A DNA stretch of 13,231 nucleotides from CAYMEV01 sp964431655 [NCBI: uncultured bacterium] (GTDB taxonomy: Bacteria > CAYMEV01): assembly GCA_964431655.1 (NCBI GenBank), contig CAYSKJ010000080.1, positions 1-13,231 on the forward strand. Reading direction: 5' to 3'. Positions 5,622 to 13,149 of the stretch are shown here, in pieces. The translations under genes and the position numbers were made by a program. Under the pieces are notes generated by a model, which was not told the origin of the DNA, made no database searches, and worked only from the letters and a program-made list of their open reading frames with translations. Each line of letters opens with the position of its first letter. The first letter of the stretch is position 1.

Positions 5622-8048
5622 TTAATCTATATTAGACCATTTTTTCCAGGTATTGGCATATTCCCAGAGCTTTTTATCCGCTATTGCATAGACAGAACCG
5701 GGAGTAAAGCCTCCATCCTTTTCGATCTTGCCGGCCGGAACCCCCATCATTATTTCCACGCTCTCCTCTACTCTGTCAACTGCCCATATCGTAAAAAGGC
5801 CCTTTTTTACTGCATCCAGAACATCATCATTTAGAACCATTTCATTTATATTCCTTGCAGGGATAATGACACCCTGACCCTTCTCAAGGCCCCTCATTTT
5901 GCAGACATTATAAAATCCCTCAATCTTTTCATTAACTCCCCCGATAGGCTGAATTTCCCCCAGCTGGTTTACGGAACCGGTGATTCCAAGATACTGCTTT
6001 ATGGATATCTCGGACAGGGAAGAAAGTATAGCTATTATTTCAGCCTGGGAAGCGCTGTCCCCCTCAATCCCTCCGTAACTCTGCTCAAAAGCGAGAGAAA
6101 CATTCACGCTAAGCGGTTTATACTGAGCAAATATTTTCCTTAAATACCCGTCTATTATTAGAATAGCCTTATCAAAATATGAACCGGAAAGTTCAGCCTC
6201 CCTTTCAATATTCACTATGCCCTGTTCCCCTATTGATGTGGAGACAGTCACCCTGGCAGGCATGCCGAAACTTACCTCGCCGTCAGTATGCACGACAAGG
6301 GCATTGATCTGGCCAACGGCAACATCCGTTGTATTAATGAGAATAGCATCCTTGTTTATCCATTCAAGCATCTTTTCCTGTATAAGGCTGTACATGTGCT
6401 CTTTATTCTTCAGGGCTTTTTTTATGTGTTTTTCGTCAATGACCTTTCTTCTTCCCTGCTGGGCAAAGTAATCTGCTTCACGGATCAGGTCAGCTATACT
6501 TGTAAACTGGGTTGAAAGCTTCTGACCGTTGCCGGCCAGGCGTGAGCTGTACCTCAAAACCTGTTCAAAACCTGCAAAACTGAGAGGCCTTAATTTCTCC
6601 TTTGCGCAGAGCATGGATAAAAAGGATCCGTATTCCTTCTGATTATTCAGGCTGTTTTCAAATTCGCTGTCAAACTGAGCCTTTACCTTGAATATCTTTA
6701 TAAAGTCCTCATCAATATAATTCAGATTATCATACAAATATTCAGACCCTATTAGTATAATCTTTACATTAAGGGGTATGGACTCCGGTTTAAGGGCTGA
6801 AACATTCTGGCCGTAAAAATGCTCTAGATGCTGGATTGTATGCTCCCGGGTTCTGAGTATTCTCTTTAGCTCGTTATAAACACCGGCTTCCTGCATTACA
6901 TCGCCTGCATCCATAACCAGGTACCCTCCGTCAGCCAGGACAAGGGATCCTGGCCTTATGTTCATAAAGGCACTTGACTCATCACCATTGTTTGCTGAAG
7001 GCCTTTCAATAATCCCGAACAGATTACGGAAATTAGGAGAATTTTCAATAAGAACAGGAGGAGAGGTAATCCCTCCATTGGATACAATTACATTAACATC
7101 AAATACTGAAAACCTGCCCTGAAGATTCCTGGCTGATTTTGCGGGATAATCACGCTGTTTCAGCTCCTGCTGGTCTATGAAAAAGAAGTGAGGGTGGCTT
7201 TTTATAAATTCTGCTACAGACTCCAGGTAATCAGTCACCTTCTTGTTGTCCATAAGCTTTTCAATATCACGTATCCTGCTGTCTACTTTCGCTTCAACAT
7301 TAGAATAAAGGATGGTTTGTATCTTTGCATCAAGTCTTTCTTCCATTTCAGCAATGCTTTTATATACATCCTGCAAGTCAGATGTAAGCCTTTTCATAAT
7401 AATCCTGATTTTTCCCAGATCCCCGTTTTTTAATTCGCCTTTCGCCTCTAATCCCTCCAATTGTTCCATCGGGACTGGCTTTTTTTCTATTAAAGGCATT
7501 AGAACAGCCTTGATCTTATTTTCCTCCTGAACTTCCTCTACCGTAAAATTTACATCCGCAGCACGCTTCTTGAACTCGTCAATAATCTTCTGCCTTTCAT
7601 TGTTATATTTATCAATCTCCTGGCCTCTCTGGGATTTGAAACTTGGTTCTTCAACAATGGCAGGAATTATTCTCATAAAGTATTTTACCAGGCTGTGCAT
7701 GTATTTTTTCAGCTTTATTCCATCCCCTGCTTTTAAAGAGATGAAAATGGGGTGCTCCGGCTTCATGAAATTATTAACGAATACCTTGTCCTCCAGAACC
7801 GCTTTTTTTCTTTGTGCCATATTATCCAGAAGCTTTTTGATGGTTGTGCTCCTGCCTGTACCGGTCATGCCAGAAATAAAAATATTATAGCCTTCCTGTC
7901 TCATATCAAGGCCCATTTTTATTGCATTCACAGCCCTTTCCTGTCCTATAATGCCCGCACACGGCTCAAGCTCGCCTGTATCACCAAATTTCGGCATTTT
8001 TTCATGTATCCTGAAAATCAAATCATTATAAGTCATCTTTTTCATCAT
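5622..8048 (-). CDS. Lon-like ATP-dependent serine protease (AAA_32 type, Ser-Lys dyad)
   Basis: A cytoplasmic AAA+ protease of 808 residues, related to Lon but lacking the Lon N-terminal substrate domain. The ATPase part begins with a family-typical IIGQERAVNAIKMGLDMRQEGYNIF (residues 33-57), then the Walker A loop GMTGTGRSTT (60-69). A long helical insert (about 140-290) interrupts the ATPase, as in AAA_32 proteins. LADGGYLVMDAGDV (371-384) occupies the Walker B region. The proteolytic domain (about 570-770) has the catalytic Ser665 in GIEGDSASQAE and Lys708 in IGGVNEKIEGF. The 43-residue gap equals that between Ser679 and Lys722 of E. coli Lon. Both catalytic residues and Walker A are intact, so it should be active. 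Its start is 3 nt after the LolA-like stop; ATG 8048 is followed by in-frame ATGs at 8045 and 8036, and the true start is uncertain. Substrates are unknown. Confidence 0.9.
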   Translation of the reverse strand: MMKKMTYNDLIFRIHEKMPKFGDTGELEPCAGIIGQERAVNAIKMGLDMRQEGYNIFISGMTGTGRSTTIKKLLDNMAQRKKAVLEDKVFVNNFMKPEHPIFISLKAGDGIKLKKYMHSLVKYFMRIIPAIVEEPSFKSQRGQEIDKYNNERQKIIDEFKKRAADVNFTVEEVQEENKIKAVLMPLIEKKPVPMEQLEGLEAKGELKNGDLGKIRIIMKRLTSDLQDVYKSIAEMEERLDAKIQTILYSNVEAKVDSRIRDIEKLMDNKKVTDYLESVAEFIKSHPHFFFIDQQELKQRDYPAKSARNLQGRFSVFDVNVIVSNGGITSPPVLIENSPNFRNLFGIIERPSANNGDESSAFMNIRPGSLVLADGGYLVMDAGDVMQEAGVYNELKRILRTREHTIQHLEHFYGQNVSALKPESIPLNVKIILIGSEYLYDNLNYIDEDFIKIFKVKAQFDSEFENSLNNQKEYGSFLSMLCAKEKLRPLSFAGFEQVLRYSSRLAGNGQKLSTQFTSIADLIREADYFAQQGRRKVIDEKHIKKALKNKEHMYSLIQEKMLEWINKDAILINTTDVAVGQINALVVHTDGEVSFGMPARVTVSTSIGEQGIVNIEREAELSGSYFDKAILIIDGYLRKIFAQYKPLSVNVSLAFEQSYGGIEGDSASQAEIIAILSSLSEISIKQYLGITGSVNQLGEIQPIGGVNEKIEGFYNVCKMRGLEKGQGVIIPARNINEMVLNDDVLDAVKKGLFTIWAVDRVEESVEIMMGVPAGKIEKDGGFTPGSVYAIADKKLWEYANTWKKWSNID

Positions 8049-8051
8049 TCC

Positions 8052-8693
8052 TTACCTGCCTTCCTGCATACTGTTTTTAAATTGATTGATAGAGAATACA
8101 CTTTCTTCAAGCTCAGCGTCCAGAATTATATTATTGAAAGAAATGTGTATTTCCTCTTCATTCCTGAAATAATAACTTATCTTTTCCATTACAAGGTTTT
8201 CTCTGGAGACGATTATTATTATATTAAGCAATCTTTTCTGTATCCTGGAATTTTTAGGAGTCAGGCTTATCCTGTAGGTTTCATCTTCTATGCAGCGGAT
8301 AAAATAACTTCTCTGAATCTCGTTATAATCAACATTAAACATGTAAAAAAGCCTGAAATCATCCATGTACCTGTTAATATCCTCTTCCCTGAGGGTATCC
8401 TTTGCTACATTATACAGCTTCATCCTGTCCTTTTCTATAAGCATTATCTCTTCTACCGGTTCTAGAGTGTGAATCATGAAGAAATGGGGCATCTTAAAAA
8501 ATATATAACCCCTTGATTCTCTTATACCGCTGAATGCCCTTGATTTATAACTCTGGACAAATTCAGCAGTAAAGGTCTTCATTTCTTCAGTTTCAGAAAA
8601 TATATCCTTTACAGTATCGGTGGGACATTGCCCGAAGATACATGAACAGGTCAGCATAATGATTATAATTGCAATTAAATTTCGTGAGAACAA
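8052..8693 (-). CDS. LolA-like periplasmic lipoprotein-carrier family protein
   Basis: LolA proteins ferry lipoproteins from the inner to the outer membrane. The 213-residue product has an N-terminal hydrophobic signal (LIAIIIIMLTCSCIFG, residues 6-21). The hallmark start of the LolA fold follows: MKTFTAEFVQSYKSRAFSGI then RESRGYIFFKMPHFFMIHTL (38-77), corresponding to the family's F-A-F-Q ... SG ... G-hhh-P pattern. The remainder alternates hydrophobic and polar strands as expected for the half-barrel. Cysteines at 16, 18 and 23 sit in the signal region. None has a classical lipobox, so lipid anchoring is uncertain. The start is TTG at 8693, supported by AAGGGA 7 nt upstream. It is followed 3 nt later by the Lon-like protease gene, so they form an operon with this gene first. 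It could be a LolA paralogue for another ligand rather than the housekeeping LolA. No LolB or LolCDE lies nearby. Confidence 0.72.
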   Translation of the reverse strand: MFSRNLIAIIIIMLTCSCIFGQCPTDTVKDIFSETEEMKTFTAEFVQSYKSRAFSGIRESRGYIFFKMPHFFMIHTLEPVEEIMLIEKDRMKLYNVAKDTLREEDINRYMDDFRLFYMFNVDYNEIQRSYFIRCIEDETYRISLTPKNSRIQKRLLNIIIIVSRENLVMEKISYYFRNEEEIHISFNNIILDAELEESVFSINQFKNSMQEGR

Positions 8694-8700
8694 GATTTAT

Positions 8701-8706
8701 TCCCTT
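8701..8706 (-). promoter_or_regulatory. ribosome binding site supporting the TTG start of the LolA-like gene
   Basis: Minus-strand AAGGGA lies 7 nt before TTG at 8693. The signal peptide begins directly at this codon, and the next in-frame ATG (codon 13) would remove most of the hydrophobic segment, so the TTG start is favoured. Confidence 0.5.
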
Positions 8707-8751
8707 AACATAATTTGAGGATCCTTTTCATTCTTACACCAAAATATGCTT

Positions 8752-8780
8752 TTGTGAATAAAATAAGTAAAATTTATAAT
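8752..8780 (+). promoter_or_regulatory. candidate sigma70-type promoter for the 8881-10504 operon
   Basis: TTGTGA (8752-8757) and a perfect TATAAT (8775-8780) are separated by exactly 17 nt. Transcription would begin near 8787, leaving an AT-rich leader of about 94 nt before the GTG start. The divergent LolA-like gene must also have its promoter in 8694-8880, but I see no convincing pair for it. Confidence 0.5.
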
Positions 8781-8880
8781 CCATGCATGTGAACAAAATG
8801 GTCCATTTCTAATTTTTAATGTAATATTTTATAAACATGCTAATCTATAACTCAGAAATTAAAAATAAAGGAGCTGTCCA

Positions 8881-9228
8881 GTGATTAACAGAAGACTGGC
8901 CGTTTCTCTGACAACAGGGGCATTCCTTGGCCTATTGTGTATTGCGGGGGCTTATGCAAGATCAGGCTTTGAGTTAAATCAGACATACCTGTTCGCATTA
9001 TGGTATAACCGGGTTATAATGGGGATGGTCATAGGATTGGCGGGAAATAATAAATCCTTACCATTTATATTAATAAGGGGAGCATTACTTGGTCTTGCGG
9101 TTTCCCTGGCCTTCTTCAGCGCCAGCTTCTTTCAGGGTACTGTAAGTTTTGCTGCCGGAATAATTTACGGCGTCATTATTGAATATTCTGCCTTCAGGTA
9201 TGGTCATCATGGTAATAAGGTCATTTGA
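8881..9228 (+). CDS. small conserved-looking membrane protein, four predicted helices, function unknown
   Basis: A 115-residue inner-membrane protein. Hydrophobic stretches at about residues 8-25, 37-54, 62-84 and 88-102 suggest four membrane helices. They are glycine-rich (GAFLGLLCIAGAYA, GMVIGLAG, RGALLGLAVSLA), and the short connecting segment LFALWYNRVIMGM carries polar residues. I do not recognise a named family with certainty, and nothing catalytic is visible. GTG at 8881 is fixed by AAAGGAG (8867-8873) at 7-nt spacing. It is the first gene of a tight three-gene unit: the next coding region starts at, or overlaps, its stop. Co-transcription with a flavin split-barrel protein and a ClpP-like lipoprotein hints at a shared envelope or redox task, but that is only context. 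Confidence 0.7.
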   Translation: MINRRLAVSLTTGAFLGLLCIAGAYARSGFELNQTYLFALWYNRVIMGMVIGLAGNNKSLPFILIRGALLGLAVSLAFFSASFFQGTVSFAAGIIYGVIIEYSAFRYGHHGNKVI

Positions 9229-9230
9229 AC

Positions 9231-9674
9231 ATGTGTATGCAATATGAGGTACTGAGGCTTCTTAATAATCAGAAATTCTGCTTTCTGGGTACGAGTTACA
9301 CGGAAAAACCCCACGTATCACTGATGAATTTTACTTATTGCCCTGAAGAAAAGGTCATTATTCTAAGCAGCAGAAAAGACACTGCAAAGGTAATACATAT
9401 TAGAGGTAATCCTAATGTCTCTATTTTGGTCAGTAACCTGGCTGATAATTCTTCAAACCCTATAAGCTGCACCATTCAAGGCTCCGCAAAAATATTAAAA
9501 CCTGGAGATGATGCTAGATTCAGGGAAAAGCATTATAATAAAAACCGGGACATGTCCGGTTTTATCATAGGCAAGAATATAATTGTAATTAAGGTAGAAA
9601 TAAGCCATATTCTTGTCTCGGATTCCCATGACAAGGTGTGGGAGTGGCCTGCTAATGTATTTTATTCATTATAA
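9231..9674 (+). CDS. pyridoxamine 5'-phosphate oxidase-family (FMN split-barrel) protein
   Basis: A small flavoprotein-fold protein of 147 residues, in the usual range for this superfamily. The split-barrel core is recognisable: VLRLLNNQKFCFLGTSYTEK then PHVSLMNF (residues 7-34), EKVIILSSRKDTAKVIHIRG NPNVSILV (40-67), and TIQGSAKIL (81-89). The SSRKDTAK stretch sits where family members bind the FMN phosphate. Such proteins bind FMN, F420 or haem, and many reduce or oxidise unidentified small molecules. The true pyridoxamine-phosphate oxidase C-terminal motif is absent, so PLP synthesis is not implied. The start is chosen as ATG 9231, 9 nt after TAAGGT (9216-9221). TTG at 9225 overlaps the previous stop as TTGA, but it is only 3 nt from that site; ATG 9237 is also possible. 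It is the second gene of the operon. Confidence 0.8.
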   Translation: MCMQYEVLRLLNNQKFCFLGTSYTEKPHVSLMNFTYCPEEKVIILSSRKDTAKVIHIRGNPNVSILVSNLADNSSNPISCTIQGSAKILKPGDDARFREKHYNKNRDMSGFIIGKNIIVIKVEISHILVSDSHDKVWEWPANVFYSL

Positions 9675-9703
9675 ATACCGTTAAAGGATCAGGTGATTAT
9701 GAA

Positions 9704-10504
9704 ATGAATGTTTTTAAGCTATCAAATATCCTGACTGCAATAACTCTTTTATTCCTTCTTTGGGCTGTAAACTGCCGGGATAAACCTGAAATTACCCGCT
9801 TGAATGATTCCGGGGAAAATGACTGGATAGCTCGAATAAATGATAACAGGGGAAAACCGGCAAAATTTTCCAGGATCACTTCTGATACACTTTTAATGGA
9901 GGGAGGGATACAAAAAGGAACACATGAGGAATTTCTGAAAAACATTGATGATGAAGTAAGGGTTCTGGTACTTAACAGCACAGGCGGATGTACGAATGAG
10001 GGTGTAAAGATCGGTCTTGATATTATAGACAGGGATATAACCGTGATAGTAGAAGGGATGGCTGGTTCCAGCGCTGCCAACTATATTTTCCTTGCAGGTA
10101 AAAGAAAAATCATAAAAAAGGGGTTTGTTGCATTCCATGGAAACTCCACTGCCCTTGTTGAATCATCTGGATGGGAGAATATAAGAATACACCTTTATGA
10201 GGAAACCAGTGAAATCTTTGAGCAGACTGGACAGGATTTTGAGCAGTTTTTCAGAGATTACAGGAAGATAGTGGAAGAAACCATCACTCTTGAAGAGATT
10301 TTTCTCCGTAAAATAAATCTCTCCCAGGATTTTTTTGACCTGACTCAAACCGCATCCATGGGGTTATCTCCCGAATTGGATTATTCCTTTGATTTCTTTA
10401 TACCCTCACCTGATACCTTTAAGAAGTGGGGTATTGAGAATATTGAAGGGTCTTCTGATATACAGGCTGCTGAAAAATTAGGGATCAAAGCTATTTATTA
10501 CTGA
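9704..10504 (+). CDS. ClpP/crotonase-fold lipoprotein, probable periplasmic serine-protease-like protein
   Basis: A 266-residue exported protein. Residues 8-23 are hydrophobic and end AVNC, so Cys24 may be a lipidated residue; Asn before Cys is unusual for enterobacterial lipoboxes but tolerated in spirochaetal ones. The core resembles COG3904-type periplasmic ClpP-like proteins. VRVLVLNSTGGCTNEGVKIG (85-104) gives the oxyanion-hole type S-GG motif. VIVEGMAGSSAANYIFLAGK (114-133) carries the candidate nucleophile Ser123 where relatives have C-SAC, and KKGFVAFHGN (138-147) carries the candidate His145. The usual cysteines near the nucleophile are missing here. The third member of the triad is not obvious. 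The C-terminal 120 residues are a helical, acidic extension with no recognised motif. ATG 9704 has AGGTGA (9691-9696) 7 nt upstream; ATG 9699 hits a stop after one codon. It is the third gene, 29 nt after the flavoprotein. Activity is inferred. Confidence 0.68.
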   Translation: MNVFKLSNILTAITLLFLLWAVNCRDKPEITRLNDSGENDWIARINDNRGKPAKFSRITSDTLLMEGGIQKGTHEEFLKNIDDEVRVLVLNSTGGCTNEGVKIGLDIIDRDITVIVEGMAGSSAANYIFLAGKRKIIKKGFVAFHGNSTALVESSGWENIRIHLYEETSEIFEQTGQDFEQFFRDYRKIVEETITLEEIFLRKINLSQDFFDLTQTASMGLSPELDYSFDFFIPSPDTFKKWGIENIEGSSDIQAAEKLGIKAIYY

Positions 10505-10597
10505 ATTAAGCGCATAATCAGCTTCCATATGCCAGAACACCTGTAAATCTAGCTGAAAAAGGCATATCATGCCTCTGGCAATCTGGACTTCATATAT

Positions 10598-10630
10598 AAA
10601 AAAAGGGGGGGGAGATCCCCCCCCTTTTAT
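10598..10630. terminator. strong bidirectional intrinsic terminator
   Basis: A4-G8 (10601-10612), loop AGAT, C8-T4 (10617-10628) forms a perfect 12-bp stem. The plus strand continues TTTTAT and the minus strand runs into seven Ts (complement of the A-run 10598-10604). It lies between the convergent ends of the ClpP-like gene and the metalloprotease-like gene and should stop transcription from both. The preceding stretch 10505-10597 also holds small inverted repeats (TGCCAGA at 10530-10536 with TCTGGCA at 10574-10580) but no gene. Confidence 0.85.
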
Positions 10631-10640
10631 AAAATTAATC

Positions 10641-10667
10641 TGTTCCCTTAGGGATTATAAGGGAACA
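10641..10667. repeat. 10-bp inverted repeat spanning the stop codon of the metalloprotease-like gene
   Basis: TGTTCCCTTA (10641-10650) and TAAGGGAACA (10658-10667) are exact reverse complements around GGGATTA. The right arm encodes the C-terminal FPY region and the left arm contains the TAA stop. On the minus strand this hairpin would form just before the G8/C8 terminator. It may slow the polymerase or protect the mRNA end. Confidence 0.5.
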
Positions 10668-13041
10668 CATAAAAAGATATACCTTCATAGGTCCACTGAG
10701 GAAGCTCCATTACGGCATCCCTTTCCGCTTCGCTTATGGTATAGAGATGACCTCCGCGGACATGGTTGAAAAACCTGTAGACCGGTGTTGTTCCGCTTGC
10801 TTCGGTCGGGTGGACATAAAATTTAATACCCTCATAATTCCACTGAGGAAGTTCCATTACATTATCTCTCTCCGTTTCGCTTATGGTGTAGAGGTGTATG
10901 CCTGTATTTGTGTTGAAAAAGCGGTATGCAGCAGTGCTTCCTGGAGCAAGATTGTCATAGACTGCAAATTTTATACCCTCATAGGTCCATTGCGGAAGGT
11001 TTTCCATAATGTAATCCCTTTCAATCTCGCTTATGGTATAGAGATGGCCTCCCCTTGCCGTATTAAAGAAGCGGTATACAGGTACTGCCACATTACCGAT
11101 GATTATGCTTTTATAAGCTGAATTATTAACGGAATTGGTATCAGAAGGCAGGATATTGCTGAGATCAACCATAACCCTGTAAGCTCCAGGCTGAAGACTG
11201 CCGCTGATATTCCAGTCAACACTAATATCAGTATATGCCCCGGGGAGAATGGTTCCGAAGGCCTGAGTGCTTATAACTGTCACAGTACCATCAGGTTCAG
11301 GTTTGTATGAGAACTGCACATTACCTGAGTTGACATTTTCATTACCGAGATTATAGATTCTTGCAGTTACCTGTATGGTATCCCCGGGGTCAGGATTTGA
11401 TTCAGAAAAGGTAATTCCATCCCCGGAAATAGATGCATCAGGACCATCCGCCTGCAGATACTCTATCCAGTATTCATAATTCCTGCCTGCAACACCTTCA
11501 ACATATCTGGTATTGTCTACTATAAAGACCAGTCTGTCATAGTTCTGGATATCCCATATATTGATAAAAGCCTCAAAGGGTTCTGTATCAAGGTTTTCTA
11601 TCTCCAGCCAGCTCCACCCTTCAGTCCAGCCAGCATTCTTGTCATGGGCAGCAATGGAATAGGCCCATGCTGCACTCGCTGTGACAGAACCGACGAAATG
11701 GATGCTTAGCCCGGCATATCCGCAAGTATCGGTATTTTCTATGATATTATAATGGCTTCCCATGGTCTGGGGATAATAGTCGTTAACATTAACGGGGGAC
11801 CCGTCTCCATAAAAGGGGATATCCGAAGTTGCATCTATGGTATGATGGAGTCTAACTGTTCTCGGAAACTCATCGCCTTCTGAATAGGTGCTGCCATCAT
11901 AAAGGCCAGCAACAAGGTAATTCCAGTTTGAGAATATGGTGTAGGCCGATGCAAAATCATAGGCACCGCTGGACCAGCTTTCAATGGTCTCAGCAACAGA
12001 CTGCCGGTAGTAGCCCAGATCACCGGGCTGAGTGTATTGACCCATTGTCTCAGTAATATCCAGTACAAGACCCTCATTGAAACCGGCAATAAACTCATTC
12101 AGGAAGAAGGGCCATATAACCGTCCCATAGGGAAAGAGTCCTGAATCCGGAAAAGAAGGGCTCTCAAAGGTCCAGAGGCAGAGATAAGGCCTGTTCTGCC
12201 TGCTTCCAACATAGCCCGTCCAGTCATTATCATCGGGATAAACAACCTCCTCATTGTACATGGCGTGATTTTCCATCCATGCTCTGGCGGAATCATTATA
12301 GTCATAGTAATAAGCGAACTGGGTGGCATGGGTATATTCATGGGCTGAAGTAGAGGTCCTCTGGGTAATAGACAGGGCTTTATGCATAACAATAAAGGAT
12401 ATCCTTCTGGTTGGATATGTAGGGTTGTCGCCGGAAACACCTTCAGGGCTTGTATAACCCAGAGCTCCGGTGCCGGTAAGACTCTTTACGTAGATATCGT
12501 AGATATTGTTGCCTCCGCCTTCAGTACCGTCGCCCGGCGGGGTCAAATAACCTATGACATTGTGATACATGTCATAACTGCTATCAAAAGCATCCGCCAG
12601 GGCCTCCACGTAATCGGGAACACCGTTGGAGTTATTATCGGTCAGATTGGGGGCATCCACACCGGAAGCGGTGTAGTGAATATAAAAATGACCGTCAGGA
12701 GACGGAAATACCTGTTCCGGCCCGGAAAAAGAAGGTCTTGCTTTTAAGCTCTTATATTCATCCCTGTAGTACTGGGGTGCATCCTCCAGTACTCCCTCAA
12801 TCTCTAGAATATAAGGAGTAAGACACTTAACGGCAGGGTTATCCACTTTATATTCTCCGGGAATATCAACCCCTCTGAAAATAACTGATGCCTTTAATAT
12901 GGCAGCATCATAAACATTGATTTTTCCATCAATAACCGCCTGGTTGATCTTTGAAAAGGGAGATGCATAGTCTTCGGCTGAAATGCCGGAAACAACAAAG
13001 ACCATTAGAATAACCAGGCACAAGGATCTGATTAGTTTCAC
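10648..13041 (-). CDS. secreted metalloprotease-like protein (MXAN_6640 type) with CARDB domain and three DUF5648 repeats
   Basis: An exported protein of 797 residues. Residues 1-22 form a signal peptide (basic start, hydrophobic core, likely cleavage after GISA). DNNSNGVPDYVE (135-146) is a calcium-loop-like motif typical just before such protease domains. HEYTHATQ (234-241) is an HExxH zinc site, and Glu257 in AWMENHAMYNEEVVYPDD is the probable third ligand 19 residues later, as in gluzincin-type enzymes. The protease-like region runs to about 400. About 535-650 is a CARDB-type immunoglobulin-like domain (PDPGDTIQVTARIYNLGNEN ... TNSVNNS). Three copies of YRFFN..GxHLYTISE.ERD (starting at 656, 706 and 755) are DUF5648 repeats, probably for surface or ligand binding. 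GTG 13041 has AGGAGG (13051-13056) 9 nt upstream. It is transcribed alone and ends at a strong terminator. Substrate is unknown; it may be a nutritional or predation-type exoprotease or an adhesin. Confidence 0.82.
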   Translation of the reverse strand: MKLIRSLCLVILMVFVVSGISAEDYASPFSKINQAVIDGKINVYDAAILKASVIFRGVDIPGEYKVDNPAVKCLTPYILEIEGVLEDAPQYYRDEYKSLKARPSFSGPEQVFPSPDGHFYIHYTASGVDAPNLTDNNSNGVPDYVEALADAFDSSYDMYHNVIGYLTPPGDGTEGGGNNIYDIYVKSLTGTGALGYTSPEGVSGDNPTYPTRRISFIVMHKALSITQRTSTSAHEYTHATQFAYYYDYNDSARAWMENHAMYNEEVVYPDDNDWTGYVGSRQNRPYLCLWTFESPSFPDSGLFPYGTVIWPFFLNEFIAGFNEGLVLDITETMGQYTQPGDLGYYRQSVAETIESWSSGAYDFASAYTIFSNWNYLVAGLYDGSTYSEGDEFPRTVRLHHTIDATSDIPFYGDGSPVNVNDYYPQTMGSHYNIIENTDTCGYAGLSIHFVGSVTASAAWAYSIAAHDKNAGWTEGWSWLEIENLDTEPFEAFINIWDIQNYDRLVFIVDNTRYVEGVAGRNYEYWIEYLQADGPDASISGDGITFSESNPDPGDTIQVTARIYNLGNENVNSGNVQFSYKPEPDGTVTVISTQAFGTILPGAYTDISVDWNISGSLQPGAYRVMVDLSNILPSDTNSVNNSAYKSIIIGNVAVPVYRFFNTARGGHLYTISEIERDYIMENLPQWTYEGIKFAVYDNLAPGSTAAYRFFNTNTGIHLYTISETERDNVMELPQWNYEGIKFYVHPTEASGTTPVYRFFNHVRGGHLYTISEAERDAVMELPQWTYEGISFYVFPYNP
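10666..11076 (-). repeat. three tandem coding repeats (DUF5648 units)
   Basis: Units at 10957-11076, 10813-10926 and 10666-10779 encode 38-40-residue copies of the pattern YRFFN-x4-G-HLYTISE-x-ERD followed by MELPQW-YEGI-F, at a protein period of 49-50 residues. Copies two and three are closest: both have MELPQW where copy one has MENLPQW. The DNA has diverged at many third positions, so the duplications are not very recent. Linkers between units are short and unlike each other (DNLAPGSTAA, HPTEASGTTPV). Confidence 0.85.
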
Positions 13042-13050
13042 GTATAGTAA

Positions 13051-13056
13051 CCTCCT
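13051..13056 (-). promoter_or_regulatory. ribosome binding site for the GTG start of the metalloprotease-like gene
   Basis: Minus-strand AGGAGG is 9 nt from GTG 13041, and the basic n-region of the signal peptide (MKLIRS) starts there, which supports the non-ATG start. The upstream region 13057-13186 is AT-rich. A TATACT hexamer lies there on the minus strand (about 13085-13090), but it lacks a good -35 partner. Confidence 0.6.
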
Positions 13057-13149
13057 GTTAATTAATTATTTATTGTTCTTAAAGTATAGTCATTCCTAAT
13101 AGCAAAAAACTGCCGTTAAAGCCTTTCAACAATAATATATATCATCTTG

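Noticed and set aside
7752-8465. A 237-codon open frame on the plus strand, opposite the start of the Lon-like gene and the LolA-like gene.
   Set aside because: It spans two well-supported minus-strand genes, is rich in His, Phe and Tyr as antisense frames are, has no ribosome site and shows no recognisable domain.
10569-10769. A 66-codon plus-strand open frame running through the G8/C8 hairpin.
   Set aside because: It crosses the intrinsic terminator and the antisense 3' end of the metalloprotease gene, with no ribosome site.
10666-11076. Regularly spaced repeats that might suggest a CRISPR array or satellite DNA.
   Set aside because: The period is about 147-150 bp, the copies differ at third codon positions and they translate in frame as DUF5648 units.
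12099-12747. Open frames on both strands within the metalloprotease gene (12099-12440 minus, 12382-12747 plus, 11835-12098 minus).
   Set aside because: They lie inside a gene whose protein has clear domains throughout. Their translations have low-complexity or Pro/Met-rich character and no ribosome sites.
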